Source: DATBFG01 sp036558645 (lineage in GTDB: Bacteria > Acidobacteriota > Terriglobia > Terriglobales > Acidobacteriaceae). Taken from it: 43,321 nt of DNA. A program made the position numbers and the translations under genes. The stretch is from the NCBI GenBank assembly GCA_036558645.1, contig DATBFG010000074.1:1-43321 (forward strand), in the 5' to 3' direction. Under the pieces are notes generated by a model. It made no database searches and was not told the DNA's origin. It saw nothing but the letters and a program-made list of their open reading frames with translations. Shown piece after piece: positions 24,720 through 33,772 of this stretch (positions are counted from its first letter, which is position 1; the number at the start of each line of letters is the position of its first letter).

Positions 24720-25445
24720 ATGGCAGTCATAACCGCAAAGACAGTGCGTGAATTCGCCGTGGAAAACCCCACTGCGACCCGCGTTTTCGAGAAGGTTGGC
24801 ATCGACTATTGTTGCGGCGGAAATCAGTCTCTTGAAGAGGCCTGCACTAAGATGAATGTTTCAATAGACCATGTTTTGGACCTGATTGAGATGGCCGAAG
24901 AAACGGCGCGTGCAGCGCGGCAAGAGCACGATTGGAAGCAAGAACCCTTAAGCGAGCTCATTGCGCACATAAAGAATACTCACCACAGGTATACCCGCGA
25001 GGAGATCGTACGTCTAACCGCGCTGCTCCAGAAAGTCTGTTCGGTTCACGGCAAGAACCATCCAGAACTATTCGACATCCAGGAAACGTTCAACGCGCTC
25101 ACTCAGGAATTGACGACACACATGATGAAAGAAGAGTTGGTGCTGTTTCCTTATGTAGAGAGGATGGAGGAAGCGCTGCTCCAGCGCGAGCCAGTCCTGC
25201 CGGCACCATTCGGGAGTGTAGGAAATCCGATCGCCATGATGGAACATGAGCATGCTTCCGCAGGCGACGCGTTGCGCGCGATCCGCAAGGCAAGCAACGA
25301 CTTTACCGCTCCACCCGAGGCCTGCGTAAGCTATCAGACATTGTATAAAGCGCTCGAGGCTTTCGAAGCTGACTTGCACCAGCACGTTCACCTGGAAAAC
25401 AACATTCTGTTTCCGCGTGCGATTGTAAAGGAGAAAACGCACTAA
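24720..25445 (+). CDS. ric: Iron-sulfur cluster repair di-iron protein (RIC/YtfE/ScdA)
   Basis: A 241-residue cytoplasmic protein. Residues 1-56 are the DUF542 domain (VREFAVENPTATRVFEKVGI, then DYCCGGNQSLEEAC with the conserved Cys pair). The remainder is a hemerythrin-like four-helix bundle with histidine and acidic ligands in HIKNTHHRYTREE, HGKNHPELF, HMMKEELVLFPY, MEHEHASAGDAL and LHQHVHLENNILFPR. RIC proteins restore Fe-S clusters damaged by NO or peroxide. The AACGAGGAGG ribosome site is strong. The Crp/Fnr regulator gene and a matching operator lie immediately upstream, supporting NO-induced expression together with qNor. Confidence 0.95.
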   Translation: MAVITAKTVREFAVENPTATRVFEKVGIDYCCGGNQSLEEACTKMNVSIDHVLDLIEMAEETARAARQEHDWKQEPLSELIAHIKNTHHRYTREEIVRLTALLQKVCSVHGKNHPELFDIQETFNALTQELTTHMMKEELVLFPYVERMEEALLQREPVLPAPFGSVGNPIAMMEHEHASAGDALRAIRKASNDFTAPPEACVSYQTLYKALEAFEADLHQHVHLENNILFPRAIVKEKTH

Positions 25446-25513
25446 GAAGGCTCCCGGCAAGGGCGCTGCAGTCATCTGACAACTCGGGGTGCGGAACATG
25501 TTACGGTAGCCGA

Positions 25514-26332
25514 GTGAACATGTTTCGCATCGCACTTGCCAACCTGCGTTTTCCTGCGACTCCGGAGGAGTCGGTCGTCCTGACGATAGAGGCCATTGCA
25601 CGGGCATCTGCCGAGCACGCCGGAATCATATGCTTTCCGGAGTGTTTCGTTCCCGGCTATCGTGGACCAGGCAAGGCGTTACCACCACCCGATCCTGCCT
25701 TTCTTGAACGCGCATGGTCGAAGGTCGCACAAGCCGCGGCGAAGTCAAACGTGGCAGTCGTTCTCAGCACCGAACGCGTAGTCGATGGCCGCTTGCTTGC
25801 CACAGCGCTGGTCATTGACAGTGACGGCACAATGCTTGGATTCCAGGACAAGGTGCAACTCGATCCTTCCGAGGAAGGCACCTACTCGTTTGGTTCAGGG
25901 CGGCGCGTTTTCAAGACAGGTCCGCTCACGTTTGGAGTCGTGATTTGCCACGAAGGTTGGCGCTACCCGGAGACGGTTCGCTGGGCTGTCCGACACGGAG
26001 CCCAGATCGTATTCCATCCACACTTCCATGAACCGGAGCCCGGAAGTTATGTGCCATCAAGCTTCGGAGATCCTGCCAATTCCTTTCACGAGAAAGCGAT
26101 ATTGTGCCGCGCCGCCGAAAACACGTGTTATTTCGCGACCGTAAATTTCGCGAGAGCCGGGTCGGGGACCACATCAGCGGTGGCGAGGCCAGACGGAACG
26201 CTGCTTTCCTATCAGCCCTACGGCGAAGAGGGATTACTGATTGCGGACATCGACATCGATGCAGCAACCGGCCTCCTCGCGTCGCGCAGCAAACCCATCA
26301 CGGAGTCTGTTGGGCAAATGGCTGCCGGCTAG
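25514..26332 (+). CDS. Nitrilase-superfamily carbon-nitrogen hydrolase
   Basis: A 272-residue cytoplasmic amidase-type enzyme. The catalytic triad is visible: Glu in ICFPECFVPGYRGPG, Lys in GFQDKVQLDPSEEGTY and Cys in GVVICHEGWRYPE. The alpha-beta-beta-alpha core is complete and of normal length. It should hydrolyse an amide, carbamoyl or nitrile group; the substrate is unknown. Starts at GTG 25514 and ATG 25520 are both possible. It lies 68 bp after the RIC gene on the same strand, but no TGAC-N4-GTCA site precedes it, so any link with the NO module would need read-through. Confidence 0.9.
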   Translation: MNMFRIALANLRFPATPEESVVLTIEAIARASAEHAGIICFPECFVPGYRGPGKALPPPDPAFLERAWSKVAQAAAKSNVAVVLSTERVVDGRLLATALVIDSDGTMLGFQDKVQLDPSEEGTYSFGSGRRVFKTGPLTFGVVICHEGWRYPETVRWAVRHGAQIVFHPHFHEPEPGSYVPSSFGDPANSFHEKAILCRAAENTCYFATVNFARAGSGTTSAVARPDGTLLSYQPYGEEGLLIADIDIDAATGLLASRSKPITESVGQMAAG

Positions 26333-26789
26333 CCGACAATCGATCCGAATGAGTTCGTAGGTGTTGTTTCCTGGATGGTGTAAGAAATATCCCCGAACCT
26401 GCGCACGACCAATGAGTCCAGCGGTGTCCTTAACGCCGCGCACTCCACACAATGAAAGAAGATCCGCTGTGGGAAATGTATGGGCACCCACAGCGGACTC
26501 CCTCGGGGGAGGGATGCACGTGCGCGGGGAAGATAAACCAAATGGGCGAGTAATGCAAGCGTCTCAAGTGACAGAAAATCCAGGTAATTATGTCGCGTCC
26601 AAATGGGTTACATCGGCTAAGGTCGTCATCGATATCCGCTTTTCATACGCACATTAACCTGCCATGTGTCTGCATCTAAAACACAAGAACTTAGCTCGAA
26701 TCGGAGTTATGTACCCTTGAATTGAGTTTTAGCGGTTCTGTACCGTGAAACTCTTTGGGGCCGCAGATTACAGATAAAATGAGCATCTC
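26333..26789. other. Intergenic region with structured DNA
   Basis: About 457 bp with no convincing gene. Short frames exist on both strands, but none has a ribosome site or recognisable sequence. The middle holds a perfect 11-bp inverted repeat at 26463-26497 and a smaller hairpin directly after it. The last 90 bp should carry the promoter of the histidine kinase gene. Confidence 0.5.
26463..26497. repeat. Perfect 11-bp inverted repeat, possible structured RNA or dispersed repeat
   Basis: TCCGCTGTGGG (26463-26473) and CCCACAGCGGA (26487-26497) are exact reverse complements around a 13-nt loop. Immediately downstream CTCCC-TCGG-GGGAG (26498-26511) forms a second stem. No T-run follows, so this is not a classic terminator. 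The two stacked hairpins lie about 130 bp after the nitrilase stop. Confidence 0.55.
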
Positions 26790-27908
26790 TTGAATACCTT
26801 TCGGAAAATCGCGCTTTCCTTCTTCTGGGCGATTGTGTTCTGGATGAGCTTTGCATTCGTCATGGCCTGGGAAGACCGGGTACGGGCGCTGCAACGCGGC
26901 GCACACCCGAGCTACTGGCACTACGTGCTGGTTGAAACCGGCATGTGCGTGACTTTCGCGCTCATGACGCCGGCAATCTTCGCGATTGTGCGCCGATATC
27001 CCGTGACCCGGGAAACAAGATTTCTACGGGGGGCGGCTTACCTGCTTGGGGCATTCCCGTTCATCATTGCGTTTTCCTGCCTGCGCTGGGCAATTCTTCC
27101 GCCATGGAGCAGCGCCCACCAGGAGTTCGTGCCGCGAACCTTCGACAGCTTCTTGTTGATCACCACGACTTTCGCCGACCAGACTTGGACCTATCTGGCC
27201 ACGGTGGTTGCGGCACATGCCTTCACATATATGCAGGAACGGCTCGAACTGCTGCAAGCAGTGACGACAAGCGAATTACAAGCGCTGAAGAGTCAAATTC
27301 ATCCGCACTTCCTGTTCAATACTCTTCACGGGATTTCAACCCTGATCGACTATGACAAGACGAAGGCAAAGGCCATGATCGTCATGTTGGCCAACCTTCT
27401 CAGGACCGCCTTAAAACAGGGCCATACGGACCTGATCGCACTGCATGAAGAATTGAAGTTCGTCGAAGACTATTTGGCCATCGAAAAAGTCAGGCTGGGG
27501 GAGCGACTCGACGTGCGCTGGGATATCGATGCCGACACAAGAGGATTGCTTGTACCACAGCTAATCCTTCAGCCACTACTGGAGAATGCGATCGTCCACG
27601 GAATTGCCTGCTGTCGAGAAGGCGGCTGGGTACAAGTAGCCTCCAGGAAGCACGGACAAACGCTGGAAATTCAGATTGCCAACAGCATGTGTGGACTGGG
27701 CCAAAAGCCGGGTATGGGAGTCGGACTCCAGAACATAAGGAGCCGCTTGCGGTACCTCTATTCAGAGGAAGCGACTTTCGAGTTCAAGACTCACGATTAT
27801 CAGTTCGCAACTGCAACCATGATTTTGCCAGCCTTCTATTGCACTGATAAACCAGTTGAAATTTCGCACGCAGGCGAGGAGGTGCGCAGTGCGCGTTCTG
27901 ATCGTTGA
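26790..27908 (+). CDS. LytS/YehU-type sensor histidine kinase
   Basis: A 372-residue inner-membrane kinase. Four hydrophobic helices occupy residues about 8-150 (SFFWAIVFWMSFAFVM, MCVTFALMTPAIFAIV, AAYLLGAFPFIIAFSC, TYLATVVAAHAFTYM). The His_kinase domain has QIHPHFLFNTLHGIS with phospho-acceptor His171, and the ATPase domain shows LLENAIVHGI and GMGVGLQNIRSRL. The start is TTG at 26790; no strong ribosome site is seen. Its 3' end overlaps the LytTR regulator gene by 20 bp, so the pair is translationally coupled. The sensor has no large extracytoplasmic domain, suggesting a membrane or intramembrane signal. Confidence 0.9.
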   Translation: MNTFRKIALSFFWAIVFWMSFAFVMAWEDRVRALQRGAHPSYWHYVLVETGMCVTFALMTPAIFAIVRRYPVTRETRFLRGAAYLLGAFPFIIAFSCLRWAILPPWSSAHQEFVPRTFDSFLLITTTFADQTWTYLATVVAAHAFTYMQERLELLQAVTTSELQALKSQIHPHFLFNTLHGISTLIDYDKTKAKAMIVMLANLLRTALKQGHTDLIALHEELKFVEDYLAIEKVRLGERLDVRWDIDADTRGLLVPQLILQPLLENAIVHGIACCREGGWVQVASRKHGQTLEIQIANSMCGLGQKPGMGVGLQNIRSRLRYLYSEEATFEFKTHDYQFATATMILPAFYCTDKPVEISHAGEEVRSARSDR

Positions 27909-28671
27909 TGACGAGCCACTCGCGCGTACGTCTGTCGCGAAAATTGTAAGTGCGCGGCAAGACGTGGACCGGTGTGACGCGGTCGGGGATTCCTTCGAAG
28001 CGCTCGAGAAGCTTGCGACAAACCAGTACGACGTTCTGCTTCTTGATATCAACATGCCGGAGTTGTCGGGGATTGAACTGGCGAAACGAATTACAGATGG
28101 TGGGGCCTCACTGCCGTCGCTGGTTTTTGTAACGGCTCATGACGAGCACGCTGTCACAGCATTCGAGCAACACGCGGTCGACTATGTGCTAAAGCCCTTT
28201 TCGAGCGAAAGGTTGCACTCCGCACTCGACGCAGCATCGAGCAGAACGACCGCTGAGCGAGCCAGGGGCTTGCTGGAAGCCTTACCGCATTTGCAGCTTA
28301 CGTCAAAAAAATCGTCACCACGTATAGCGATCAAAAGCAACGGGCGTATCCTCTTTATTAGTCCCGCTGATGTCATGGCCGTAGAAGCCGAGGGAAACTA
28401 CGTGTTGCTTCGCCAACGAACTGGAACGCATTTGTTGCGAGAATCCATTTCGGCGATGGCAGAGAAGCTGAAAGGTTACGGCTTCGTCCGCATCCATCGG
28501 TCAGTCCTCATCAACTCAATGTATGTCGAGGAAATAAAGCCCTGCTTGAGCGGTGAATACGAGCTACGCATCCGGGGAGGGCAGGAATATACCGTCACGC
28601 GAACATATAAAAAAGGATTAAGTTCGTTGGCGGAGCATTGGATCGGAACTGACACGTTTCTTGCCGAGTAG
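27889..28671 (+). CDS. LytTR-family response regulator
   Basis: 260 residues from the GTG at 27889, chosen for the AGGAGG ribosome site and because the receiver begins at VRVLIVDDEPLART. The acidic pair is in IVDDEP, the phospho-acceptor Asp in VLLLDINMPELSG, Thr in FVTAHDE and Lys in DYVLKPFSSERL. Residues about 155-258 are a LytTR DNA-binding domain (DVMAVEAEGNYVLLRQRTGT, GYGFVRIHRSVLINSMYVEE). It is the partner of the upstream LytS-type kinase. LytTR proteins bind direct repeats, but none was identified here. Confidence 0.93.
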   Translation: MRVLIVDDEPLARTSVAKIVSARQDVDRCDAVGDSFEALEKLATNQYDVLLLDINMPELSGIELAKRITDGGASLPSLVFVTAHDEHAVTAFEQHAVDYVLKPFSSERLHSALDAASSRTTAERARGLLEALPHLQLTSKKSSPRIAIKSNGRILFISPADVMAVEAEGNYVLLRQRTGTHLLRESISAMAEKLKGYGFVRIHRSVLINSMYVEEIKPCLSGEYELRIRGGQEYTVTRTYKKGLSSLAEHWIGTDTFLAE

Positions 28672-28711
28672 AAGGCTGGGTTCTCCTTTCCGCACAGACT
28701 TAAGACCCGTT

Positions 28712-29539
28712 CTAATGATTGACGGCGGGTGTGAACGTCTTCGCATCCGTATGTTGCGTCGCGGTGACCAAGCTCATGCCCACGCCGTAGATTCTCCAGG
28801 AATCCGGATCCTGCAGGAAGGCGATTACTCGTAGATTATTCGGATCAATATTACTATCTATTTTAAGGTCGATATCGCGCGCAAAGCGTTCGCCGGCCTT
28901 CAGCTTGCCGATCCGCGTGAGCTTCCGCATTACCGCCGTGTGCGTCAGGTGACGATTCGCGTTTTCACCCTTTGTTACCTGGCCCTCGGCGCGATTGAGC
29001 GCGACCGCGACATAGACGTCCAGCGAGCGCGACTCTTTCTCCGGATTGAACCGATCACTCTCGACGTGGGCACGCACTCGACCGCGCTCTGAGATTGCAT
29101 CGGTGATGCGAAGCGTGGTCTTGTTTTGGTTACGGGCATCGCGCAAGGCAAGATCCGCTTCCCTTGCACTACTCCCGGCCATCTGACGATAACCATCAAT
29201 AACCAGTTGGGGGGTATATACATCCGCTAACTTGAAGCGCTGCGCGTATGCTCTCTGGCGTTCGCTAATTTCGCTAGATGAATAAGGATCTGTCCATCCC
29301 TGCTGGTTCCAGTAATCCACATGCTCGCTCAGAACGATGATCTCGATCCCGGGGACGGGCTGAGTGTCCAAAGCCTGCACGAAGACATCTGCTGGAGGAC
29401 ACGTGGAGCAGCCCTCAGAGGTAAATAACTCAGCGAGCACCGGTACGCGAGTCGCGAATGAGGGGAGCGCGCCTTGGGAGAAGCACTTGCCGCATCCGAT
29501 CAGCACCAGGAAGCATTCCAGAAATAAGACTCTAAACAC
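28712..29539 (-). CDS. DUF1223-family exported thioredoxin-like protein
   Basis: A 275-residue protein with a signal peptide (MFRVLFLECFLVLIGCGKC; the Cys residues make a lipoprotein possible but the lipobox is not clean). The DUF1223 signature LAELFTSEGCSTCPPADVFV (about residues 36-55) includes a C-x2-C pair; further family blocks are VLSEHVDYWNQQGWTDPYSS, YTPQLVIDGYRQMAGS and a C-terminal beta domain (NLRVIAFLQDP). The family is thioredoxin-related and periplasmic or secreted, with unproven disulfide or redox function. It converges with the LytTR gene. Confidence 0.85.
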   Translation of the reverse strand: MFRVLFLECFLVLIGCGKCFSQGALPSFATRVPVLAELFTSEGCSTCPPADVFVQALDTQPVPGIEIIVLSEHVDYWNQQGWTDPYSSSEISERQRAYAQRFKLADVYTPQLVIDGYRQMAGSSAREADLALRDARNQNKTTLRITDAISERGRVRAHVESDRFNPEKESRSLDVYVAVALNRAEGQVTKGENANRHLTHTAVMRKLTRIGKLKAGERFARDIDLKIDSNIDPNNLRVIAFLQDPDSWRIYGVGMSLVTATQHTDAKTFTPAVNH

Positions 29540-30100
29540 TGGCTAGATCCCAACAATAAACTACTCCGCACAACCGCAGAGCATTACAGGTTATGACATA
29601 AGCACCCGGCTGGGGCGATAAATGTGTCGAACTACAGATGGATGATGCGAGGTTACGTTGTGCCTGACGCCTTGGGGCGGAGCACTACATCCCGCATTTG
29701 TGAGTGTTGCATCAGAGGTCGACCTATTTGAAGATTGCTTGCACAATCGCTCTGGGACCAGATGGAGTACCGCTCTTCGATTCTCAGATCGAACATCTGC
29801 TCCAAAAACTTCCCTTCTCCGCTTTTTCGTAGCGACCCATCGGCTCGCATACCTGTTTTGGAAGCTTTCGGTTCAACGAATTTGCAGATTCAACGCAGTA
29901 CTCGAACTCTGGTAACTGATCAGAGTGTTGGCTGCACCTCGATCTCGTAAGTTCGCATTCATGCCTTGCAACTTAGACACGTAGTCGAGAGCAGCGCCTC
30001 AGACTTCACGTTTGATGGCCCCTGCGGTGCTTCTCTCACCATGTGTGCTCATGTTTCACAGCATTGGGCACACAGAACCAGACAGGTTTGAGGAGAATGC
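29540..30100. other. Intergenic region upstream of the TonB receptor
   Basis: About 560 bp without a supported gene. Frames such as 29658-29915 lack ribosome sites and look random. A sequence ATGACATAAGCAC near 29593 matches half of the TGAC-N4-GTCA operator only. The region probably holds promoters for the divergent DUF1223 and receptor genes and a long leader for the latter. Confidence 0.45.
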
Positions 30101-33100
30101 ATGAGGGTATTTAAGTCTATTGCGCAAGGTCTCGTCGTCTTGACGGCCGGATTGCTTTGGGGGCAAGGCGGGACCGGAGAACTCACTGGATTGCTGTTCG
30201 ATCCTTCCGGTGCCGTTGTTTCCGGTGTAACGGTCACGCTTATGAACTCGTCTACCGGCGATAAGCGAACCACCGCGTCCACGCCCGCCGGAGTCTACAG
30301 ATTCACCGCTCTGCCCATCGTCGGAAGCTACACACTCGAAGCGAATCCAACCGGCTTCAAGGGAGTGAAGATTCAAAATATCGTAGTTAGTGTCGGAACC
30401 ACTACCACGCAGGATGTGAGGCTCGAACTCGGACAGGCTACCGAGCAACTGACGGTTGAAGGCGGCTCACAGCTCGTACAGACTGAGGATGCATCGGTGT
30501 CGCAACTCATCGATCGACGTGTGTGGGAGTCGATCCCGATCGAAACTCGCAGCCAGAACGAGCTGATCAATCTGGTCGCGGGTGCGGAGCCCGAGGCCTT
30601 CACGATGACCGGCCGAGGCGCATCAGTCAACGGAACTCGATCTGGCACTGGCAACTATTTGGTTGAAGGCGCTGACAACAATGAGCAGGGTCAGGGCGGA
30701 GTCGCGCTGGCTGGGCCAGGCGGGGCCAATACAACCATCTCTCCCGATGCGATTCAGGAGTACCGCGTCATCACCAATGCCTTTCCTGCCGAGTATGGAA
30801 AAGCAGGTGGCTTTGTTACTGACACGGTGCTGAAGAGTGGAACCAATCAATTCCATGGGTCAGCGTTTGAGTACAACCGCATCCAGGCCCTCTCCGCGAA
30901 TGACTGGTTTTCAAACGAAGCCGGTCAGCGCGACCACCTTGTTCGCAATCAGTTCGGCGGTTCGCTCGGCGGTCCGATTATCAAGGACAAGACCTTCTTC
31001 TACGGAACAGGCGAGATTCACCGTTTGCGCCAGAGCAGTCCAACAACAGCAACCGGAACGACGCAACAGTTTCTCGATTTTGTAAATAGCGGCGCGTTTC
31101 AAAACTTTATCGAAACGAGCCCGTTCGGCATATGCAATAACCAAGCTTACCTTGATACGAGTTTCGGTCCAGGGCAAGCTGTCGCCGCACCCTGCCCGGG
31201 AGCCTTCAACCTCTCTTCAACGCTAGGATCGAACTTCAAGACTCTGCGCGCTGCAGAGTCAGGCGCCTTCCCTGTCGCAAACTCAGCGATCACTTGCAAT
31301 CCGGCGGCGGGTGCAGCCAACGATCCCAACTGCTTAGGACAAGGAGCAGTGACGGGTCCAGTGTTGGGTTTCGCGCAGCTTGCGTATCCTGTGCCGCTCT
31401 ACGGATCAGTGACGAAACAAGTTGTCGCGGCTACCGACCAGAGCCGTTTCAGCATCAAGGTCGATCACAAGCTGACGCAGAAAGACCAATTGAATTTTGT
31501 TTACCTATTCGACGATGTTCAGTTCCAGGACAACAACAGCGCGGCGGCAAGCACGATCGGGGTAGGAGAAGTCGTTCCAGCCCGAGCCCAGAACGCGTCT
31601 ATCAGTTGGACTCGCACTCTGTCGAACAATATTCTCAACCAGGCTCGGTTCAGTTATGAGCGACGCGTCGCCAATTTCACGGCACCGGGAACAGATGGTG
31701 TCTCGGCAATCGCCACGGCGGTCGATCCATTGAGCACGAGTTTTGGTTCAACACCAGGAATCCCACAGTTCTTTACCGAGAATCAGTTCCAGTACAAAGA
31801 TGATATTTCGATCACGCACGGCAAACACAGCTTCAAGACCGGCGCTGAATACCGTCGAACGCGCAATGGATCGAGCTTCTTCAACGATGTAAACGGCACA
31901 GTTCTGCCGTGGAGCATCGAGGATCTGGTGACAGACACGACGTTCACCGACCAGTTCGATCAATTGTTTTTTGGTGGGCCTGTGATTGGCTCGTGCGCGT
32001 TGTGCAGCGCTTCGATTGATCCAAACACCGGTACGTTGCCCAACTACTACCGTGGTTATCGCGCTAACGAGGTCGGGGCCTACTTTCAGGACGATTGGAA
32101 GCTCAGCCCACGCCTAACCTTGAACCTCGGGCTACGCTGGGAGTACTTCGGTCCTCCGCATAACTTTCTTCCTAACAGCGACTCAAACTTCTACTTCGGT
32201 ACGACTACAACGCCGATTCTTCCCGGGGGGTCGAGCAATCCGTTCTTCCCTAACAACAATCCTTATTATGCGCGGGTTGCAACGGGAACTTTCCAGGTCC
32301 GTGATCACAACTTGTGGAACAAGGATCTGAACAACTTTGGGCCACGGCTAGGATTGTCATGGGATGTAACGGGAAGCCAGAAGTTTGTCGTACGTGCGGG
32401 ATACGCTATTGCGTATGATCGCATTTACAACAACCTGTTCGAAAACATTCGTTTCAATCCGCCGTTCTTTTCCGATGCAACCTTCGGGTTCTTTGGGAAT
32501 GGCGTTCCGGCTGGTGGACTTGCGACGCCCGGATTCTACACGCTGCCATTCGTAGCTAACACAAATGGCTTCCTCATTGACCCGGCGATCTTCCCCACCG
32601 GACTTCCGAAGCCTTCTCCGCGTCACATGGACCAGGATCTGGTTATTCCGTACTACGAGCAGATGCACCTAGGAATCCAGTATCAGTTAGCGAAAGACAT
32701 GGTCCTTGAGACAAACTACATCAGTACTCTCGGGCGAAAGCTGACGGGCATCCTCAACAACAACACGTTTGATGGCCGCCTGGCATGCGCGGGAGCACAA
32801 CCTGTAGGCAGTCCGTGCGATCTGGCTGGGTTCGGTGGTGGATTCAGCACAGCTCGTCCGAACACGAGCATCAGTTCCGATAACTTCCGTACGAATGCCT
32901 TCAAGTCCAACTATCACGGCCTGCAGGTATCGTTGCGTAAGCGGTATGCGAGCGGGCTGCAATTCAACGCGAACTATACCTATTCCAAGACACTCGATGA
33001 GATCAGCGATGCGTTCCGTCCGAAAACTACGGCAGGATCGGCCATCCAACCCGTCGACAGCTCAAATGTGCATCTTGATTATGGTCCGGCGGACTTCGAC

Positions 33101-33664
33101 ACGCGCCATCGGGTCGTTCTCAGCTACAACTACGACTTGCCCTTCATGAGAACGAATCGCTGGCTGGGTGGATGGCAGATCAATGGCGTGTTCTCGTTCC
33201 AGACCGGTGTTCCGGTGCCGATCTGGGATCCGAACACTGACTCGAACGGTGATGGCATTACCAACGACCGGCCTCTATACGCTCCCGGTTTCGATGCCTC
33301 CAATGCAACACTCGACGGCAGCCCCGCTCACGGTTTTCTGAAGACAGCTGCATTCGAAACGACAAGCTGCCCCGCTTCCGTGAACCTAGGTCTCTGGTGT
33401 AACAGCCCGATGCATCGTAATGATGTCTACGGGCCACACTACGTCAACTTAGACTTCGGATTGGGGAAGTCGTTCCGCATCACGGAGACTGCGAAGCTGA
33501 CGTTCTTCGCGAATTTCTTCAACATCTTCAACCATCCAAACTTCGACACTCCGCAAGGAAACTTTGCAGATCCAGCATTTGGCCAAGCTCAAGCCACCAT
33601 CGGCAACGACGGGCCGGGCAATGGACACCGCATTGGCCAACTTGCGTTAAGGTTCGATTTTTAA
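30101..33664 (+). CDS. Oar-like TonB-dependent outer-membrane receptor
   Basis: A 1,187-residue protein typical of acidobacterial TonB receptors. A signal peptide (FKSIAQGLVVLTAGLLWG) is followed by a carboxypeptidase-regulatory-like beta domain (about residues 22-115: GELTGLLFDPSGAVVSGVTV, GVYRFTALPIVGSYTLEA). A plug-like region contains IPIETRSQNELINLVAG and PDAIQEYRVITNAFPAEYG. The remainder is a large beta-barrel (FQDDWKLSPRLTLNLGLRWE, FKSNYHGLQVSLRKRYASGL), ending in LALRFDF with the terminal Phe used for barrel assembly. Such proteins import large ligands, often glycan- or peptide-derived; the substrate is unknown. GAGGAG precedes the ATG, and a strong terminator follows. Confidence 0.92.
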   Translation: MRVFKSIAQGLVVLTAGLLWGQGGTGELTGLLFDPSGAVVSGVTVTLMNSSTGDKRTTASTPAGVYRFTALPIVGSYTLEANPTGFKGVKIQNIVVSVGTTTTQDVRLELGQATEQLTVEGGSQLVQTEDASVSQLIDRRVWESIPIETRSQNELINLVAGAEPEAFTMTGRGASVNGTRSGTGNYLVEGADNNEQGQGGVALAGPGGANTTISPDAIQEYRVITNAFPAEYGKAGGFVTDTVLKSGTNQFHGSAFEYNRIQALSANDWFSNEAGQRDHLVRNQFGGSLGGPIIKDKTFFYGTGEIHRLRQSSPTTATGTTQQFLDFVNSGAFQNFIETSPFGICNNQAYLDTSFGPGQAVAAPCPGAFNLSSTLGSNFKTLRAAESGAFPVANSAITCNPAAGAANDPNCLGQGAVTGPVLGFAQLAYPVPLYGSVTKQVVAATDQSRFSIKVDHKLTQKDQLNFVYLFDDVQFQDNNSAAASTIGVGEVVPARAQNASISWTRTLSNNILNQARFSYERRVANFTAPGTDGVSAIATAVDPLSTSFGSTPGIPQFFTENQFQYKDDISITHGKHSFKTGAEYRRTRNGSSFFNDVNGTVLPWSIEDLVTDTTFTDQFDQLFFGGPVIGSCALCSASIDPNTGTLPNYYRGYRANEVGAYFQDDWKLSPRLTLNLGLRWEYFGPPHNFLPNSDSNFYFGTTTTPILPGGSSNPFFPNNNPYYARVATGTFQVRDHNLWNKDLNNFGPRLGLSWDVTGSQKFVVRAGYAIAYDRIYNNLFENIRFNPPFFSDATFGFFGNGVPAGGLATPGFYTLPFVANTNGFLIDPAIFPTGLPKPSPRHMDQDLVIPYYEQMHLGIQYQLAKDMVLETNYISTLGRKLTGILNNNTFDGRLACAGAQPVGSPCDLAGFGGGFSTARPNTSISSDNFRTNAFKSNYHGLQVSLRKRYASGLQFNANYTYSKTLDEISDAFRPKTTAGSAIQPVDSSNVHLDYGPADFDTRHRVVLSYNYDLPFMRTNRWLGGWQINGVFSFQTGVPVPIWDPNTDSNGDGITNDRPLYAPGFDASNATLDGSPAHGFLKTAAFETTSCPASVNLGLWCNSPMHRNDVYGPHYVNLDFGLGKSFRITETAKLTFFANFFNIFNHPNFDTPQGNFADPAFGQAQATIGNDGPGNGHRIGQLALRFDF

Positions 33665-33683
33665 ACTTGACTGCTTCTCCCTT

Positions 33684-33716
33684 GAGGACCAGCGCCCTGC
33701 TGGTCCTCGTTTTTTT
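33684..33716 (+). terminator. Rho-independent terminator of the TonB receptor gene
   Basis: GAGGACCAGC (33684-33693) and GCTGGTCCTC (33699-33708) form a perfect 10-bp stem with a 5-nt loop, followed by G and seven T residues. It starts 20 bp after the receptor stop codon. Confidence 0.9.
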
Positions 33717-33772
33717 GAACAAGAGGAGGGGCTGTCTGGCGGACACAGTCTCAGAGTTAGACATTCAGATGA

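Noticed and set aside
26361..26657. 98-codon plus-strand frame after the nitrilase gene
   Set aside because: No ribosome site, no recognisable sequence, and it spans the hairpin pair; overlapping minus-strand frames look equally random.
29593..29606. ATGACATAAGCAC, similar to the NO-module operator
   Set aside because: Only the left half-site matches; the right half is GCAC instead of GTCA, and the neighbouring genes have no NO link.
29653..29915. Overlapping short frames on both strands upstream of the TonB receptor
   Set aside because: No start signals or protein-like composition; treated as intergenic.
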